Shown: positions 42,773 through 52,980, numbered from the stretch's first letter. The stretch: DNA of 64,000 nt from Allobosea sp. BH3 (GCF_025499465.1 NZ_JAIMCA010000003.1:496001-560000), one strand, 5' to 3'. Made by a program: numbers and translations. The notes: a model not told the origin generated them from the letters alone.

Positions 42773-44210
42773 GGTTCCGCTCGTCCTGATCGGCCGCGAC
42801 GGCGGCAGGCGGCAGGTTGCGGCGGCGAACGCCGTGGCGCTTGCCGCCGGCCTGCGTGTCGGCATGCCGGCGGCTAAGGCGCAGGCGCTCGTCCCCGGGC
42901 TCTCGGTGCTCGACGCCGACCCAGCGGCGGATGAGGACGAGCTCGTGCGCCTTGCGGCCTGGCTGCTCGCGCGCATCGCCCCGGTGGTCGCGACCGACCC
43001 GCCAGACGGCATCGTCATCGACACGACCGGCGCCGACCATCTGCATGGCGGCGAGGCGGCGATGCTCGAGGGCATCGTCGGCCGTCTCGCTCTGTCGGGC
43101 ATCGCAGCACGGGCGGCGGTCGCCGACACATGGGGGGCGGCGCATGCGCTCGCCCGCCATGTCGCCGCACCGACGCTGGTCGCATCCCAGGGCGAGGGGA
43201 TGGCGCGGATGGGGCCGCTGCCGCTGGAATGCCTGCGGATCCCGCCCATTCTGGCACGCGACCTGCGCGTCCTCGGTTTCGCGACGGTGGGCGATCTCGC
43301 CGTTCGGCCGCGCGCGCCGCTGGCGTTGCGTTTCGGTCCTGAGCTCGGGCGCCGGCTCGACGAGGCGCTCGGCCGTCTTCCCGAGCCGATCATCGCAATC
43401 CGCCCGCCCGACATGATCGAGGTCCGGCGCGCCTTCGCCGAGCCGATCGGTGCGGCCGAGACGATCGCGCGCAACATCGGCAAGCTGGTCGTGGCCCTGT
43501 GCGGGCGGCTCGAGGCGGCCGGGCTCGGCGGTCGTCGGCTGGATCTGGCCTGCCACCGCGTCGACGGTGGGGTGCAGGCGATCCGCATCTGCCTCGCGCG
43601 ACCCGTGCGCGACGCGAAGCGCCTGACCCGGCTCCTTTGCGACCGGATCGAGACCATCGAACCCGGGTTCGGCATCGAGATCATGACATTGGCAGCGGTT
43701 CTAGCCGAGCCGCTGGAGGAGCGACAGCTCGCCGGCGGGCTGATGCAGGAGGCCGAGCCGGACATCTCGGGGCTGATCGACACCCTGACCAACCGGGTCG
43801 GCGAGCGCGCGGTCTATCGCTTCGCCGCGGTCGCCAGCGACGTGCCGGAGCGCAGCGTCGCGCGGGTGCCGGCGCTGGCCCTCGAGACCGGAGCGATCTG
43901 GCCCGATCACTGGCCGCGGCCTGCCAGGCTGCTGCCCCGTCCGGAGCCGGTCGAGACGCTGGCGCTACTTCCCGACCATCCGCCGGTCTCGTTCACCTGG
44001 CGCGGCATCCGGCGGCGGGTGAAGCGGGCCGACGGCCCGGAGCGCGTCTTCGGAGAATGGTGGAAGCGCGAGGCGGAACTCGCTGCGGTCAGGGACTACT
44101 TTCGGGTCGAGGACGAGGCGGGCGAGCGCTTCTGGCTCTACCGTGCCGGCGACGGCGAGGACGCCGCGACGGGGTCGCATAGCTGGTTCCTGCACGGGGT
44201 GTTCGGATGA
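42687..44210 (+). CDS. imuB: ImuB, catalytically inactive Y-family polymerase homologue
   Basis: 507 residues with a Y-family palm/finger fold but without the usual metal-binding acidic triad ([14 protein letters not shown] stands where DinB has the D-E cluster). It acts as a hub that contacts the beta clamp and DnaE2. The C-terminal region (from about 380) is the ImuB-specific tail. GGAGG precedes ATG 42687. It overlaps imuA upstream and dnaE2 by 4 nt downstream. Confidence 0.95.
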   Translation: MARVVSVFLPSWSIDRFRRKAGDAAPPAEVPLVLIGRDGGRRQVAAANAVALAAGLRVGMPAAKAQALVPGLSVLDADPAADEDELVRLAAWLLARIAPVVATDPPDGIVIDTTGADHLHGGEAAMLEGIVGRLALSGIAARAAVADTWGAAHALARHVAAPTLVASQGEGMARMGPLPLECLRIPPILARDLRVLGFATVGDLAVRPRAPLALRFGPELGRRLDEALGRLPEPIIAIRPPDMIEVRRAFAEPIGAAETIARNIGKLVVALCGRLEAAGLGGRRLDLACHRVDGGVQAIRICLARPVRDAKRLTRLLCDRIETIEPGFGIEIMTLAAVLAEPLEERQLAGGLMQEAEPDISGLIDTLTNRVGERAVYRFAAVASDVPERSVARVPALALETGAIWPDHWPRPARLLPRPEPVETLALLPDHPPVSFTWRGIRRRVKRADGPERVFGEWWKREAELAAVRDYFRVEDEAGERFWLYRAGDGEDAATGSHSWFLHGVFG

Positions 44211-47200
44211 GCGCGCGCTATGCCGAACTCCAGGTCACCAGCCATTTCAGCTTCCTGCGCGGCGCCTCCTCGGCCGAAGAGCTGTTCGCGCAGGCTGCCG
44301 CACTCGGGATCGAGGCGGTGGCGATCGCCGATCGCAATTCGCTGGCGGGTATCGTCCGGGCGCATGAGGCGGCGAAGATCACCGGGGTCAGGTTGATCGT
44401 CGGTTGCCGCCTCGATCTCGAGGACGGCACGGCGATCCTGGTATATCCGACTGACCGGGCAGCCTATTCGCGGCTGTGCCGGCTGCTCTCGATCGGCAAG
44501 AGGCGTGGCGGCAAGGCCAGATGCCGTCTCGACTGGCCGGACGTCGCCGAATATGCGGAGGGTCTGGTCGCCGTGCTGGTGCCGGACCTCGCCGACGGGG
44601 AGTGCGCCTTCCGGCTCAGGCGGCTGCGTGAGGCGTTCGGCGACCAAGCCCATCTGGCGCTGACCCTGCGGCGACGTCCTAACGATCGGCTGCGATTGCA
44701 CGAGCTTGCCAACCTGGCGGTGCGGATGCGGGTGGCGACGGTGGTCACCAACGACGTGCTCTTCCATGAACCGGCGCGGCGCATCCTTCAGGACGTGGTG
44801 ACCTGCATCCGGCACAACGTCACCATCGATGCGCTGGGGGAGCGGCGCGAGCGCCATGCCGACCGGTATCTCAAGCCGCCGGACGAGATGCACCGGCTGT
44901 TCGATCGCCATCCCGAGGCGCTGGCGCGCACTCTTGCGATCGCCAACCGCTGCCGGTTCTCACTCGACGAGCTCGCCTACCAGTATCCGGAGGAGCGCGA
45001 CGACCCGACGCTGACGCCGCAGGAGACCTTGGCGAAGCTCACCTGGGAGGGGGCGGAGGAACGCTATCCCGAAGGCGTGCCGGACAGCGTGCGCGCCAGC
45101 CTGGACCATGAGCTTACCTTGATCGAGAGGCTCGCCTTTGCGCCGTATTTCCTGACGGTGAATGCGATCGTGCGCTTCGCGAGGTCGAGGGACATCCTCT
45201 GCCAGGGCCGCGGCTCGGCGGCCAATTCGGCCGTCTGCTACGTGCTCGGCATCACCTCGATCGACCCCGGCCGCAACGACCTGCTGTTCGAGCGTTTCGT
45301 CTCTGAGGAACGCCGGGAGCCGCCCGACATCGATGTCGATTTTGAGCACGAGCGGCGCGAGATCGTCATGCAGTGGATCTTCGAGACCTATGGCCGCGAC
45401 CGGGCGGCCCTGTGTTCGACGGTGATCCGGTATCGGACCAAGGGGGCGCTGCGCGATGTCGGCAAGGCGCTAGGCCTGCCCGAGGATTTGATCGGTGCGC
45501 TGTCCTCGCAGGTCTGGGCCTGGTCGGAGGATGGCGTCGAGGACCAACAGGTCGAGGGGCTGAATCTCAATCTCTCCAATCGACGGCTGCGGTTGGCGCT
45601 CGATCTCGCGCGGCAGTTGCAGGGAGCGCCGCGGCATCTGTCGCAGCATCCCGGCGGCTTCGTACTGACCCATGACAGATTGGACGATCTCGTCCCCATC
45701 GAGCCCGCGGCGATGGCGGATCGCCAGGTGATCGAGTGGGACAAGGACGACATCGATGCGCTGAAGTTCATGAAGGTCGATGTGCTGGCGCTCGGCATGC
45801 TGAGCTGCATGAAGCGCGGCCTCGACCTGCTGGCCGATCACAAGGGCATCGATCTGGAGCTCGCGACGATCCCGCCGGAGGATCCGCGCACCTATGCGAT
45901 GATCAGAAAGGCCGACACGCTCGGCACCTTCCAGATCGAGAGCCGGGCGCAGATGTCGATGCTGCCCCGGCTCAAGCCCCGGACCTTCTACGATCTGGTG
46001 GTCCAGGTCGCGATTGTGCGCCCCGGGCCGATCCAGGGCGACATGGTCCATCCCTATCTACGGCGAAGGGAGGGACGCGAGCCGGTGCATTTCCCGACGC
46101 CGGAGCTGGAACGGGTGCTCGGCAAGACGCTGGGAGTTCCGCTGTTCCAGGAACAGGCAATGCGGGTCGCGATCGAGTGCGCGGGTTTCACTCCGGGCGA
46201 GGCCGACATGCTGCGCAAGTCGATGGCGACGTTCAAGTTCACCGGCGGCGTCTCGAAGTTCAAGGACAAGCTCGTCTCCGGGATGGTGGCGAAGGGCTAC
46301 GAGGCGGAGTTCGCCGAGCGGACCTTCCGGCAACTCGAGGGCTTCGGCAGCTACGGATTTCCGGAGAGCCACGCGGCCAGTTTCGCCCTGATCGCCTATG
46401 CCTCGAGCTGGTTGAAGTGCTGGCATCCGGACGTGTTCTGCGCGGCGCTGTTGAACAGTCAGCCCATGGGTTTCTACGCCCCGGCGCAGATCGTGCGGGA
46501 TGCGCGCGATCACGGCGTCGAGATCCGCCCGGTCTGCGCGAATGCCTCGCGCTGGGATTGCACGCTGGAGCCGACGCCGGACGAGGGTCGTTTCGCGGTC
46601 CGGCTGGGGCTTCGTCTGGTGAAGGGATTGGCCAATGCCCATGCGGCCGCGATCGTCACGGCACGGGCCGACCAGCCGTTCCGGTCCGTCGACGATCTCT
46701 GGCGTCGGGCGCGAGTTCCGGTCGCGACCCTGACCCAGCTTGCCGAGGCGGACGGGTTCCGGCCGTGTTTCGGGTTGGGGCGGCGGGAGGCGCTCTGGGC
46801 GATCCGGGGCCTGCGCGACGAGCCGCTGCCGCTCTTCGCCGCGGTCTCGAACCGATCCGAAGAGTTCATCCCGGAGCTCGACGAGCCGGCGCCCCTGCTG
46901 CGGCCGATGACGGCGGGCGGCGACGTCGTCGAGGATTATCGTCATGTCTCGCTGTCGCTGCGAGAGCATCCGGTCATGTTCCTGCGGGCTGATCTCAGGC
47001 GGCGGCGGATGGTCACTTGTCTCGAAGCGATGGAGTCCCGTGACGGGCGCTGGGTGGAGGCTGCGGGGATCGTGCTGGTGCGCCAGCGCCCGGGGTCGGC
47101 GAAGGGGGTGATGTTCATCACGCTGGAGGACGAGAGCGGCATCGCCAATCTGGTGGTCTGGACCAAGGTGTTCGAGGCCCATCGCCGCGTGATCCTATCG

Positions 47201-47476
47201 GCGGGGATGATCGCGGTCAGGGGCCGGATCCAGCGCGAGGGCGAGGTCGTGCATCTGGTGGCGCAGCGGTTGACCGACCTCTCGGCCGAGTTGGCGAGCG
47301 TCGGGGGTCGCGATGCGCCCTTCCCCGTTCCGCATGGCCGCGGCGACGAGTTCCATCACGGCTCGCCTGCGCCCGATCCACGCGGATTGCCGCCGAAGGG
47401 GCTGAAGACAAGGGACATCTATGTGCGCGATCTGCACATCGACACGATCAAGGTCGCGACGCGCGATTTCCGATGA
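44207..47476 (+). CDS. dnaE2: Error-prone DNA polymerase DnaE2 (ImuC)
   Basis: 1089 residues, the usual DnaE2 size. The N-terminal PHP domain starts at [22 protein letters not shown], the catalytic aspartates lie in [13 protein letters not shown] (about residue 373), and a C-terminal OB-fold follows near 985-1070. It lacks the C-terminal tau-binding segment of DnaE1. It performs SOS-induced lesion bypass with ImuA and ImuB. The ATG overlaps the imuB stop codon, completing the imuA-imuB-dnaE2 operon. Confidence 0.97.
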   Translation: MSARYAELQVTSHFSFLRGASSAEELFAQAAALGIEAVAIADRNSLAGIVRAHEAAKITGVRLIVGCRLDLEDGTAILVYPTDRAAYSRLCRLLSIGKRRGGKARCRLDWPDVAEYAEGLVAVLVPDLADGECAFRLRRLREAFGDQAHLALTLRRRPNDRLRLHELANLAVRMRVATVVTNDVLFHEPARRILQDVVTCIRHNVTIDALGERRERHADRYLKPPDEMHRLFDRHPEALARTLAIANRCRFSLDELAYQYPEERDDPTLTPQETLAKLTWEGAEERYPEGVPDSVRASLDHELTLIERLAFAPYFLTVNAIVRFARSRDILCQGRGSAANSAVCYVLGITSIDPGRNDLLFERFVSEERREPPDIDVDFEHERREIVMQWIFETYGRDRAALCSTVIRYRTKGALRDVGKALGLPEDLIGALSSQVWAWSEDGVEDQQVEGLNLNLSNRRLRLALDLARQLQGAPRHLSQHPGGFVLTHDRLDDLVPIEPAAMADRQVIEWDKDDIDALKFMKVDVLALGMLSCMKRGLDLLADHKGIDLELATIPPEDPRTYAMIRKADTLGTFQIESRAQMSMLPRLKPRTFYDLVVQVAIVRPGPIQGDMVHPYLRRREGREPVHFPTPELERVLGKTLGVPLFQEQAMRVAIECAGFTPGEADMLRKSMATFKFTGGVSKFKDKLVSGMVAKGYEAEFAERTFRQLEGFGSYGFPESHAASFALIAYASSWLKCWHPDVFCAALLNSQPMGFYAPAQIVRDARDHGVEIRPVCANASRWDCTLEPTPDEGRFAVRLGLRLVKGLANAHAAAIVTARADQPFRSVDDLWRRARVPVATLTQLAEADGFRPCFGLGRREALWAIRGLRDEPLPLFAAVSNRSEEFIPELDEPAPLLRPMTAGGDVVEDYRHVSLSLREHPVMFLRADLRRRRMVTCLEAMESRDGRWVEAAGIVLVRQRPGSAKGVMFITLEDESGIANLVVWTKVFEAHRRVILSAGMIAVRGRIQREGEVVHLVAQRLTDLSAELASVGGRDAPFPVPHGRGDEFHHGSPAPDPRGLPPKGLKTRDIYVRDLHIDTIKVATRDFR

Positions 47477-47708
47477 AGGTCAGCGCCCTGCTGGAGGCTG
47501 GCAGCGCGCCCTGATCGGCGCCTCGATCGCGAGAAGTCCAGACGCCGGAGGGAGGCGCTGGGTGGCTGAAACCAGCGCACGGGCGCGGCGTTCTGTTCCC
47601 GGCGGCGGCAGGCCTCGCCTGCCAGAAGAAGGCATGGATCATGAAAATCACGATGCGCTCAGCCAGGTACACGATACGGCTGGAGCTGATTCCCGTTGTG
47701 GGCCGGGC

Positions 47709-48044
47709 ATGAACGCGCGCGCTCACCCGACGACACCTGACGGTCGCTACTTCATGGTCGCGGGCCGTCTGTGGCGCTCGACCAACCCGGCGATCCCGGA
47801 AGAGCGTCGTCACCGCCTGGTCGTCGAGCTCATGCATGCTCGGCGGGCCGTCAAGGATGCCAAGCGCGGGAACGGCGACCTTCGGTTCGCCCGCGACCGC
47901 GTCGATGCCGCGAAGGTCGCATTGGGAGAACGTGGCCCCGTCTGGTGGGGCGACGGCGCGCCTGATCTGAACCGCCACATGGCCAAGAACACGCCCTATG
48001 CGGAATGGGCGGGAGCACTCAAAAAATGCGCGACCGAGCATTAG
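47709..48044 (+). CDS. Small hypothetical protein near the ligase
   Basis: 111 residues. The conserved-looking part is DGRYFMVAGRLWRSTNPAIPEE and the C-terminal GERGPVWWGDGAPDLNRHMAKNTPYAEW. I have seen this type beside DNA-ligase genes in rhizobial genomes but know no function. An alternative start at ATG 47634 adds 25 residues of low coding quality. The 232 nt after dnaE2 hold nothing else I can assign. Confidence 0.6.
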   Translation: MNARAHPTTPDGRYFMVAGRLWRSTNPAIPEERRHRLVVELMHARRAVKDAKRGNGDLRFARDRVDAAKVALGERGPVWWGDGAPDLNRHMAKNTPYAEWAGALKKCATEH

Positions 48045-48082
48045 ATTTAGCTGAGGCAGGGTCCAAGTCGCAGGATTCTTCC

Positions 48083-48334
48083 ATGTCGACACGACATGTG
48101 AACGTCACGACACGCGTCGGCACGGAGGGACCTTACCGGGTCGACCTGCCGCTCGATCCCGGCACGCTGAATGAGCGCCTGTTCGACATCGGGCTGTGGC
48201 TGGTCGAACGCGATATCCCTCATCAGGCTCGCATCCTGATGGAGCCCGAGCACGAGCGATTGAGGGTCAGCTTCCCTGATGTGGAGAACGCCGATGCGTT
48301 CCGGAAGCGCTTTGGATCGCGGCTGAATTCATAA
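48083..48334 (+). CDS. Small hypothetical protein upstream of LigD-type ligase
   Basis: 83 residues, alpha/beta, no recognised domain: LFDIGLWLVERDIPHQARILMEPEHERLRVSFPDVENADAFRKRF looks like a small ACT- or ferredoxin-like fold. It ends 1 nt before the EcfG-type promoter of the ligase. No strong ribosome-binding site. Confidence 0.55.
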   Translation: MSTRHVNVTTRVGTEGPYRVDLPLDPGTLNERLFDIGLWLVERDIPHQARILMEPEHERLRVSFPDVENADAFRKRFGSRLNS

Positions 48335-48335
48335 C

Positions 48336-48360
48336 GGAACGGAACCGTCGGCCCACCGTT
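48336..48360 (+). promoter_or_regulatory. EcfG-type promoter (GGAAC-N16-CGTT) for the ligase
   Basis: GGAAC at 48336-48340 and CGTT at 48357-48360, 16 nt apart, full consensus, 40 nt before the ligase ATG. Confidence 0.8.
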
Positions 48361-48399
48361 GACTCGGCGTTTCGTTGAGTCAGTTGGGTGGAGTACGGC

Positions 48400-49434
48400 A
48401 TGGCCAAGCGCATGCTGCGAGCCGGTACCGGCGGGGACATCGCACGGAGCCCCGTCGTCACAGGGCGCCCGAGCCGCCGGCAGGCTGTCCTTCGGTTCGA
48501 TCCGATGCCGGACCGCGTCGAACCATGCCTGGCACTGCTGTCGCCCAGGGCCCCGGTCGGACCGGAATGGGCCTTCGAGGTCAAATGGGACGGGTATCGA
48601 CTGGCCGTGCATATCGAACGCGGCAAGGTCCGCATCCTGACGCGCGGTGGCCACGACTGGACAAGCCGTTTCCCGACGATCGCTCATGATGCCTTGGAGA
48701 TGGGTCTGGACAGCGCCATCCTCGACGGCGAGGCGGTGGTGCTCGATGAGCGCGGGGCATCCGACTTCGGTGCCTTGCAACGGGCACTGGGTGGGCGTGG
48801 CGGGAAGAAGTCCGCCGCTGGGGCGATCCTTTATGCCTTCGACCTGCTCTACCTCGACGGTCGCGACCTGCGGGCGCTTACGCTCGACGAGCGGCGCGAC
48901 CTGTTGGTGGCCGCAATCAAGCCGCATGGCTCGATCAGGATGAGCGAGGAGCTCGACGCAGAGGGAGCCGCCTTCCTGAAGCTCGCCTGCGAGCTGGGCC
49001 TGGAAGGGATCATCGCCAAGCGCCGGGACGCGCCCTACCGATCCGGTCGGGGCGGTGACTGGCTCAAGATCAAGTGCGTCCAGTCGGAGACATTCCTGAT
49101 CCTGGGCTACGAACCATCGTCGGCGGCGTTGGGCGGGATCGGTCGCCTGCTGCTGGCGGCTCGTCGCGGCGACGGTCTGGCCCATGTGGGCAGCGTCGGC
49201 ACGGGTTTCACCACCAAGACGGCATCGGAACTCAAGAAGACGCTGCGGTCCCTGGAAATCGAGAAGCCCGCGATCCCGCTCAAGGCGAAGGGCATGGTTT
49301 GGGTGCAGCCCATCCTACCCGCCGAGATCGCCTTTCGCGGCTTGACCGACGACGGCAACCTGCGCCACGCCTCCTACAAGGGCCTGCGCGAGGATGCCGA
49401 TCAGTCGGAAGTCTTCCAGCTCGACGAGGACTAG
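48400..49434 (+). CDS. Stand-alone ATP-dependent DNA ligase (LigD ligase-domain type)
   Basis: 344 residues corresponding to the ligase domain of LigD without phosphoesterase or polymerase. The nucleotidyl lysine lies in EVKWDGYR, motif III is AILYAFDLLYLDG, motif IV LEGIIAKRRDAPYRSGR, motif V WLKIKC, and the C-terminal OB-fold ends near FRGLTDDGNLRHASYKGLRED. It seals nicks and may back up LigD. GGTGGAG is 7 nt before the ATG; a GTG at 48388 is an alternative. It carries its own full-consensus EcfG-type promoter. Confidence 0.93.
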   Translation: MAKRMLRAGTGGDIARSPVVTGRPSRRQAVLRFDPMPDRVEPCLALLSPRAPVGPEWAFEVKWDGYRLAVHIERGKVRILTRGGHDWTSRFPTIAHDALEMGLDSAILDGEAVVLDERGASDFGALQRALGGRGGKKSAAGAILYAFDLLYLDGRDLRALTLDERRDLLVAAIKPHGSIRMSEELDAEGAAFLKLACELGLEGIIAKRRDAPYRSGRGGDWLKIKCVQSETFLILGYEPSSAALGGIGRLLLAARRGDGLAHVGSVGTGFTTKTASELKKTLRSLEIEKPAIPLKAKGMVWVQPILPAEIAFRGLTDDGNLRHASYKGLREDADQSEVFQLDED

Positions 49435-49631
49435 CCCCCGCCCGCGCTCAGGGTCTGCTTCCGGAGTTCTTCCTCGACGGCGCTGGCCGACGACCCGACC
49501 TTGCGTACGACCTGTTCGAGCTGGGACTTCGAGATGCCCAGCTTGTCGGTCCAATACCGAACCTCGTAGTCCTCGCCGAGGCTAATGCGGGACCGATCCT
49601 GCGGGCCGCGGTTGCTCTTGTCGTCTGCCAT
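49431..49631 (-). CDS. DUF3606 family small protein
   Basis: 66 residues with the DUF3606 pattern DKSNRGPQDRSRISLGEDYEVRYWTDKLGISKSQLEQVVRKVG in outline. Members are small stress-associated proteins thought to bind DNA or proteins through a Lsr2-like helical motif, but none is characterised in detail. AGGAGG precedes ATG 49631. It overlaps the ligase stop codon by 4 nt on the opposite strand. A GGAAC-N16-GATT element (49656-49680, minus strand) may be a poor EcfG promoter. Confidence 0.82.
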   Translation of the reverse strand: MADDKSNRGPQDRSRISLGEDYEVRYWTDKLGISKSQLEQVVRKVGSSASAVEEELRKQTLSAGGG

Positions 49632-49680
49632 GGAAACCTCCTCTTCCCGAGAAGGAATCCCTCGGGTGCCCATTGGTTCC

Positions 49681-49896
49681 CTATCGCCAGCCCGTGGCAT
49701 CGTCGTGAGCCTGGTCCCACTTCATGATCGCATCGACAAGCGCCGCCAGTTCGCGTTCCTCTGAGGTGCTCTCGAAATGTCCCGCAAGTTCGGCGACACG
49801 GATGGTCGCTTTTTCGTAATCCTCGAGTGTCTCGATCTTGATCGCCGCGAGCGGCATCTCAGTCGGGATGCCCTCTGGTTCGATGTCGGTTCTCAT
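49681..49896 (-). CDS. Small hypothetical protein
   Basis: 71 residues, helical: IKIETLEDYEKATIRVAELAGHFESTSEERELAALVDAIMKWDQAH, which resembles the HTH-linked antitoxin-type domain seen upstream of HigA-like regulators, but no HTH follows. GGAGG precedes the ATG at 49896. A GGACC-N16-CGTT element (49918-49942, minus strand) is one base away from an EcfG promoter. Function unknown. Confidence 0.55.
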   Translation of the reverse strand: MRTDIEPEGIPTEMPLAAIKIETLEDYEKATIRVAELAGHFESTSEERELAALVDAIMKWDQAHDDATGWR

Positions 49897-49984
49897 GGCG
49901 CCCTCCGTGTCGACGATAACGTCGTTGCAGCGATCCGGGTCCCTCTTTGGGATGAAGGTGACCATGTATCGCCGGGGGCAATCC

Positions 49985-50224
49985 TCACGACACTGCGCGA
50001 AGCCAGGGCACCACCTTGGCGGCCGCTTGCAGCGCCTCGCTTTCCGTCGCGAAGGATAGGCCGCTGTAGTGATGAACCGGGACCCATCCGTCTTCATCGC
50101 GACGGAATTCCTCGAACCCGTGGGATCGATCCGGTCTGAGGATCAAATCGACGCAACGATCGTGCTCATCATTCTCGATGCTACGATAGATCGTCCAGGA
50201 TTTATCCAGGCGTCGCGTCATCAT
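49985..50224 (-). CDS. Small hypothetical protein
   Basis: 79 residues, soluble, with a beta-rich pattern (KSWTIYRSIENDEHDRCVDLILRPD ... HHYSGLSFATESEALQAAAKVVPW). The last helix is well conserved-looking. Two ATGs begin it at 50224. No family recognised and no promoter assigned. Confidence 0.5.
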   Translation of the reverse strand: MMTRRLDKSWTIYRSIENDEHDRCVDLILRPDRSHGFEEFRRDEDGWVPVHHYSGLSFATESEALQAAAKVVPWLRAVS

Positions 50225-50310
50225 CGGACCTAGCTTCGTCGCACCCAGTGACCGAGCAGACCCCGGCGCCGTCTTCCAAGCGTCCAGCCCGGGCTGTCGG
50301 GCAGCTTTCG

Positions 50311-50703
50311 CTACCTCACTTCGCCGCGCTCCAGCAACTCGATCCGGACGCCGTCGGGCGCACGGACGAAAGCGATTAGCAGACCCGGCCGCACGGTGGT
50401 GGGGCCCGAGATGATCTCGACGCCGCTCCCGGAAAGTTCCGACAGCGCATCTTCGAGCTTGTCGACGGTGAGCGCCAGATGGTCCATGCCGCGCACGGGT
50501 CCCTCGGGCCGGGTGACGGCTCCCTCAGCGGCACGATCAATGAAGATCGGTAGCCCGACGAGATCTACGGTCACGCGAAGCTGATCGCCGTTCTCGACTC
50601 GGGAAACGCGGATCGCGCCGAAGTGAGTCTCGTAGAATCCCGCCGCTGCATCCGGGTCATCGGACCGCAGGTGAATGTGATCCCACTTCGGCTTAATCGC
50701 CAT
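50311..50703 (-). CDS. VOC-family (glyoxalase/bleomycin-resistance-type) protein
   Basis: 130 residues forming paired beta-alpha-beta-beta-beta modules. Likely metal ligands are His in WDHIHLRS, His in MDHLALTV and Glu in GVRIELLE. VOC proteins bind metals to catalyse isomerisation or ring cleavage or sequester drugs; which one is unclear. ATG 50703 is chosen as the start of the conserved fold. It is the last gene before the defence-like region, with 261 nt of apparently empty sequence before the patatin gene. Confidence 0.83.
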   Translation of the reverse strand: MAIKPKWDHIHLRSDDPDAAAGFYETHFGAIRVSRVENGDQLRVTVDLVGLPIFIDRAAEGAVTRPEGPVRGMDHLALTVDKLEDALSELSGSGVEIISGPTTVRPGLLIAFVRAPDGVRIELLERGEVR

Positions 50704-50964
50704 TTCGGTCTCCGGTTCACTCGACCGGACGTGCCGGCGATCGTTGCAGGGTGCCGTCGGACCGGGGCACCGATTATGGGCGGATGGCATGCCCTTTCCG
50801 GGTATCCCAATCGGTGTCCGTTTGCCATGGCATTCGGTGTCGCCTTAGCCCCAAGCGGGGCTGCCCGATCGAATTTAGCCTGCAAGATCCGAAGGTACTG
50901 ACGATTGCGGGTTGCGGTTGCCGTACAGTTCGGGAGACAGCTTTCCTGATTCGCGGGATTGGCC

Positions 50965-51900
50965 ATGCCCGACTTCTCGGCCGAACGGCCGTGCCGCATT
51001 CTCAGCCTTGATGGCGGGGGCGCCAAGGGCTTCTACACGCTCGGGGTCCTCCGGGAGATCGAAGGACTCGTCGGCTGCCGCCTGCACGAGAAGTTCGACC
51101 TGATCTTCGGCACGAGCACCGGTGCCATCATCGCATCCTTGCTTGCGCTGGGGCACTCCGTCGAGGAGATCCACGTGGTGTACAAGCAGTACGTCCCCAC
51201 GATCATGAAGCAGAAGACGCCTGCCGAGAAATCGGCGGCCCTCGCCAGGCTTGCGGTCGAGGTCTTCGGGGATGCGAAGTTCGACGCGGTGAAGACCGGC
51301 GTGGGCGTCGTGACCACCAAGTGGGAGATCGAGCGGCCCATGATCTTCAAGGGCAATATCGCCCAGGCACATGGTCGGGTTGGCACCTTCGTGCCCGGCT
51401 TCGGCGTCACGATCGCTGAAGCCGTTCAAGCATCCTGCTCGGCCTACCCGTTCTTCGAGCGAAAGACCGTCACGACCGCGGCAGGCGATCACATCGAGCT
51501 CATCGACGGCGGTTATTGCGCGAACAATCCGACGCTCTACGCGATCGCGGATGCGATGATCGCTCTGAAGGTGCCGCGCGAGCACATCAGATGCGTGAGT
51601 GTCGGCGTCGGCGTTTATCCGGAGCCGAAACCGGGCCTGATGATGTGGCTCGCGAAGAAGTACCTGGTCAGCGTGCAACTCCTCCAGAAGACGCTGGAGA
51701 TCAACACGCAATCGATGGATCAGCTCCGCGACATCCTGTTCAAGGACATCGGCACGATCCGCATCAGCGACACGTTCGAGAAGCCCGAAATGTCGACGGA
51801 TCTGTTCGAGCACGATCTCAAGAAGCTCAATCTGCTGCGCCAGCGCGGCGCGGATTCCTATGCGGCACGCGAGGCGATGTTGAGGAATTATCTGGTCTAG
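50965..51900 (+). CDS. Patatin-like phospholipase, CBASS effector (CapV-like)
   Basis: 311 residues. The patatin signature is intact: oxyanion-hole DGGGAKG at 16-22, nucleophile S51 in GTSTG, and the dyad Asp D181 in LIDGGY. These enzymes hydrolyse membrane phospholipids; CapV-type members are switched on by a cyclic nucleotide made by the partner CD-NTase, killing the infected cell. The next gene, 8 nt on, encodes such a CD-NTase, which makes the effector assignment strong. No signal peptide or transmembrane segment. The start has only a weak ribosome-binding site (GGGATT). Confidence 0.92.
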   Translation: MPDFSAERPCRILSLDGGGAKGFYTLGVLREIEGLVGCRLHEKFDLIFGTSTGAIIASLLALGHSVEEIHVVYKQYVPTIMKQKTPAEKSAALARLAVEVFGDAKFDAVKTGVGVVTTKWEIERPMIFKGNIAQAHGRVGTFVPGFGVTIAEAVQASCSAYPFFERKTVTTAAGDHIELIDGGYCANNPTLYAIADAMIALKVPREHIRCVSVGVGVYPEPKPGLMMWLAKKYLVSVQLLQKTLEINTQSMDQLRDILFKDIGTIRISDTFEKPEMSTDLFEHDLKKLNLLRQRGADSYAAREAMLRNYLV

Positions 51901-51908
51901 GGGGAACG

Positions 51909-52796
51909 ATGGCGATTTCGGAGGCGCAGCTCGGAACCTGGTCGCATCAGGGGCCGACCGGGCAGTTCACGGCGACGTACGAGACCTTGCGGGGTGTCCT
52001 GAATGACAGCGGGTCGCCGTACTACCTGAAGGATTTCGAGATCTTCCTCCAGGGCTCTTACAAGAACACCACCAACGTCTATGGCGACAGCGACGTCGAT
52101 GTCGTGATCCGCCTGGATTCGATCCGTTATACGGACCTGGACTTTCTGAACGCCGAGGAAAAGGCGCGCTACAGCGCGCAGCGTAGCCCAGGGTCGTACA
52201 CGCTAACGGAGTTCAAGGCATCGGTCGTCGCGTGGCTCGTCCGGCATTACGGGAACTCGGTGAAGGTCGGAAAGAAGGCGGTCCTGATCCAGGGGAACGG
52301 CACGCGCCGGGACGCCGACGTGCTCGTCTGCGCGAAGCTGCGGCGCTACTACGCGTTCCCGGCCTATGGCGAACCGCGTTACGTCGACGGCATCTGCTTC
52401 TTCTTGCCCGATGGCACGCGGATCGAGAACTTCCCCGAGAAGCACAGCCTGAATTGCACCGCGAAGCATCAGGCGACGCGGGAATGGTTCAAGCATACCG
52501 TGCGCATCTTCAAGAATCTGCGGAACACGATGATCGAGCGACGGATCATCGCGGACGGCCTGGCGCCGTCGTATTTCATCGAAGGGTTGCTCTACAACGT
52601 TCCGGCCGACAAGTTCGGTGGCAGCGAGCAGCTCAATTTCAGGGACGTGCTGAACTGGCTGATGGCAGCGGATCGAAGCAGCTTCGTATGTGCGAATGAG
52701 CAGTTCAAGCTTCTCGGCAACGGGAATGTCACGTGGCCCGCGGCCAATTGCTCGGAATTCCTCGGTGCGGTGGTGGCGTTCGATCGGGCCGCATAG
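51909..52796 (+). CDS. CD-NTase (cGAS/DncV-like nucleotidyltransferase)
   Basis: 295 residues. The nucleotidyltransferase core has G49-S50 in FLQGSYKNTT, the metal-binding D62-x-D64 in YGDSDVDVV, and a third acid in RRDADVLV (D135 or D137). The C-terminal helical half is typical of SMODS-type synthases. It should make a cyclic di- or trinucleotide on phage infection and activate the patatin-like protein encoded 8 nt upstream. No Cap2/Cap3 (E1/E2, JAB), HORMA or TRIP13 genes follow, so this is a minimal type I-like CBASS. The product nucleotide cannot be deduced. Confidence 0.9.
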   Translation: MAISEAQLGTWSHQGPTGQFTATYETLRGVLNDSGSPYYLKDFEIFLQGSYKNTTNVYGDSDVDVVIRLDSIRYTDLDFLNAEEKARYSAQRSPGSYTLTEFKASVVAWLVRHYGNSVKVGKKAVLIQGNGTRRDADVLVCAKLRRYYAFPAYGEPRYVDGICFFLPDGTRIENFPEKHSLNCTAKHQATREWFKHTVRIFKNLRNTMIERRIIADGLAPSYFIEGLLYNVPADKFGGSEQLNFRDVLNWLMAADRSSFVCANEQFKLLGNGNVTWPAANCSEFLGAVVAFDRAA

Positions 52797-52980
52797 CGAG
52801 CCGGGAGGTTGACCACCGGCTGCGCCCGCTTCCATGCTATCGTCCGCACGCCCCTGTTGCCTCTGCCCGGTCTCGTCCGGTCATGCACCTGCGGTGAGCT
52901 TCAGAACCCGAGGTCAGGCTAACGCCGCATGGGGTTTGCACTTCCGCTATTGCGGCGCCCTTCGAGCCTTCAGCGCGCTT

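Noticed and set aside
41834-43792. A 652-residue open frame on the minus strand across imuA and imuB
   Set aside because: It is Ser/Arg/Ala-rich shadow coding opposite clear mutasome genes; no domain or start signal.
46058-47182. A 374-residue minus-strand frame opposite dnaE2
   Set aside because: It is antisense to the conserved DnaE2 C-terminus with composition typical of a shadow frame.
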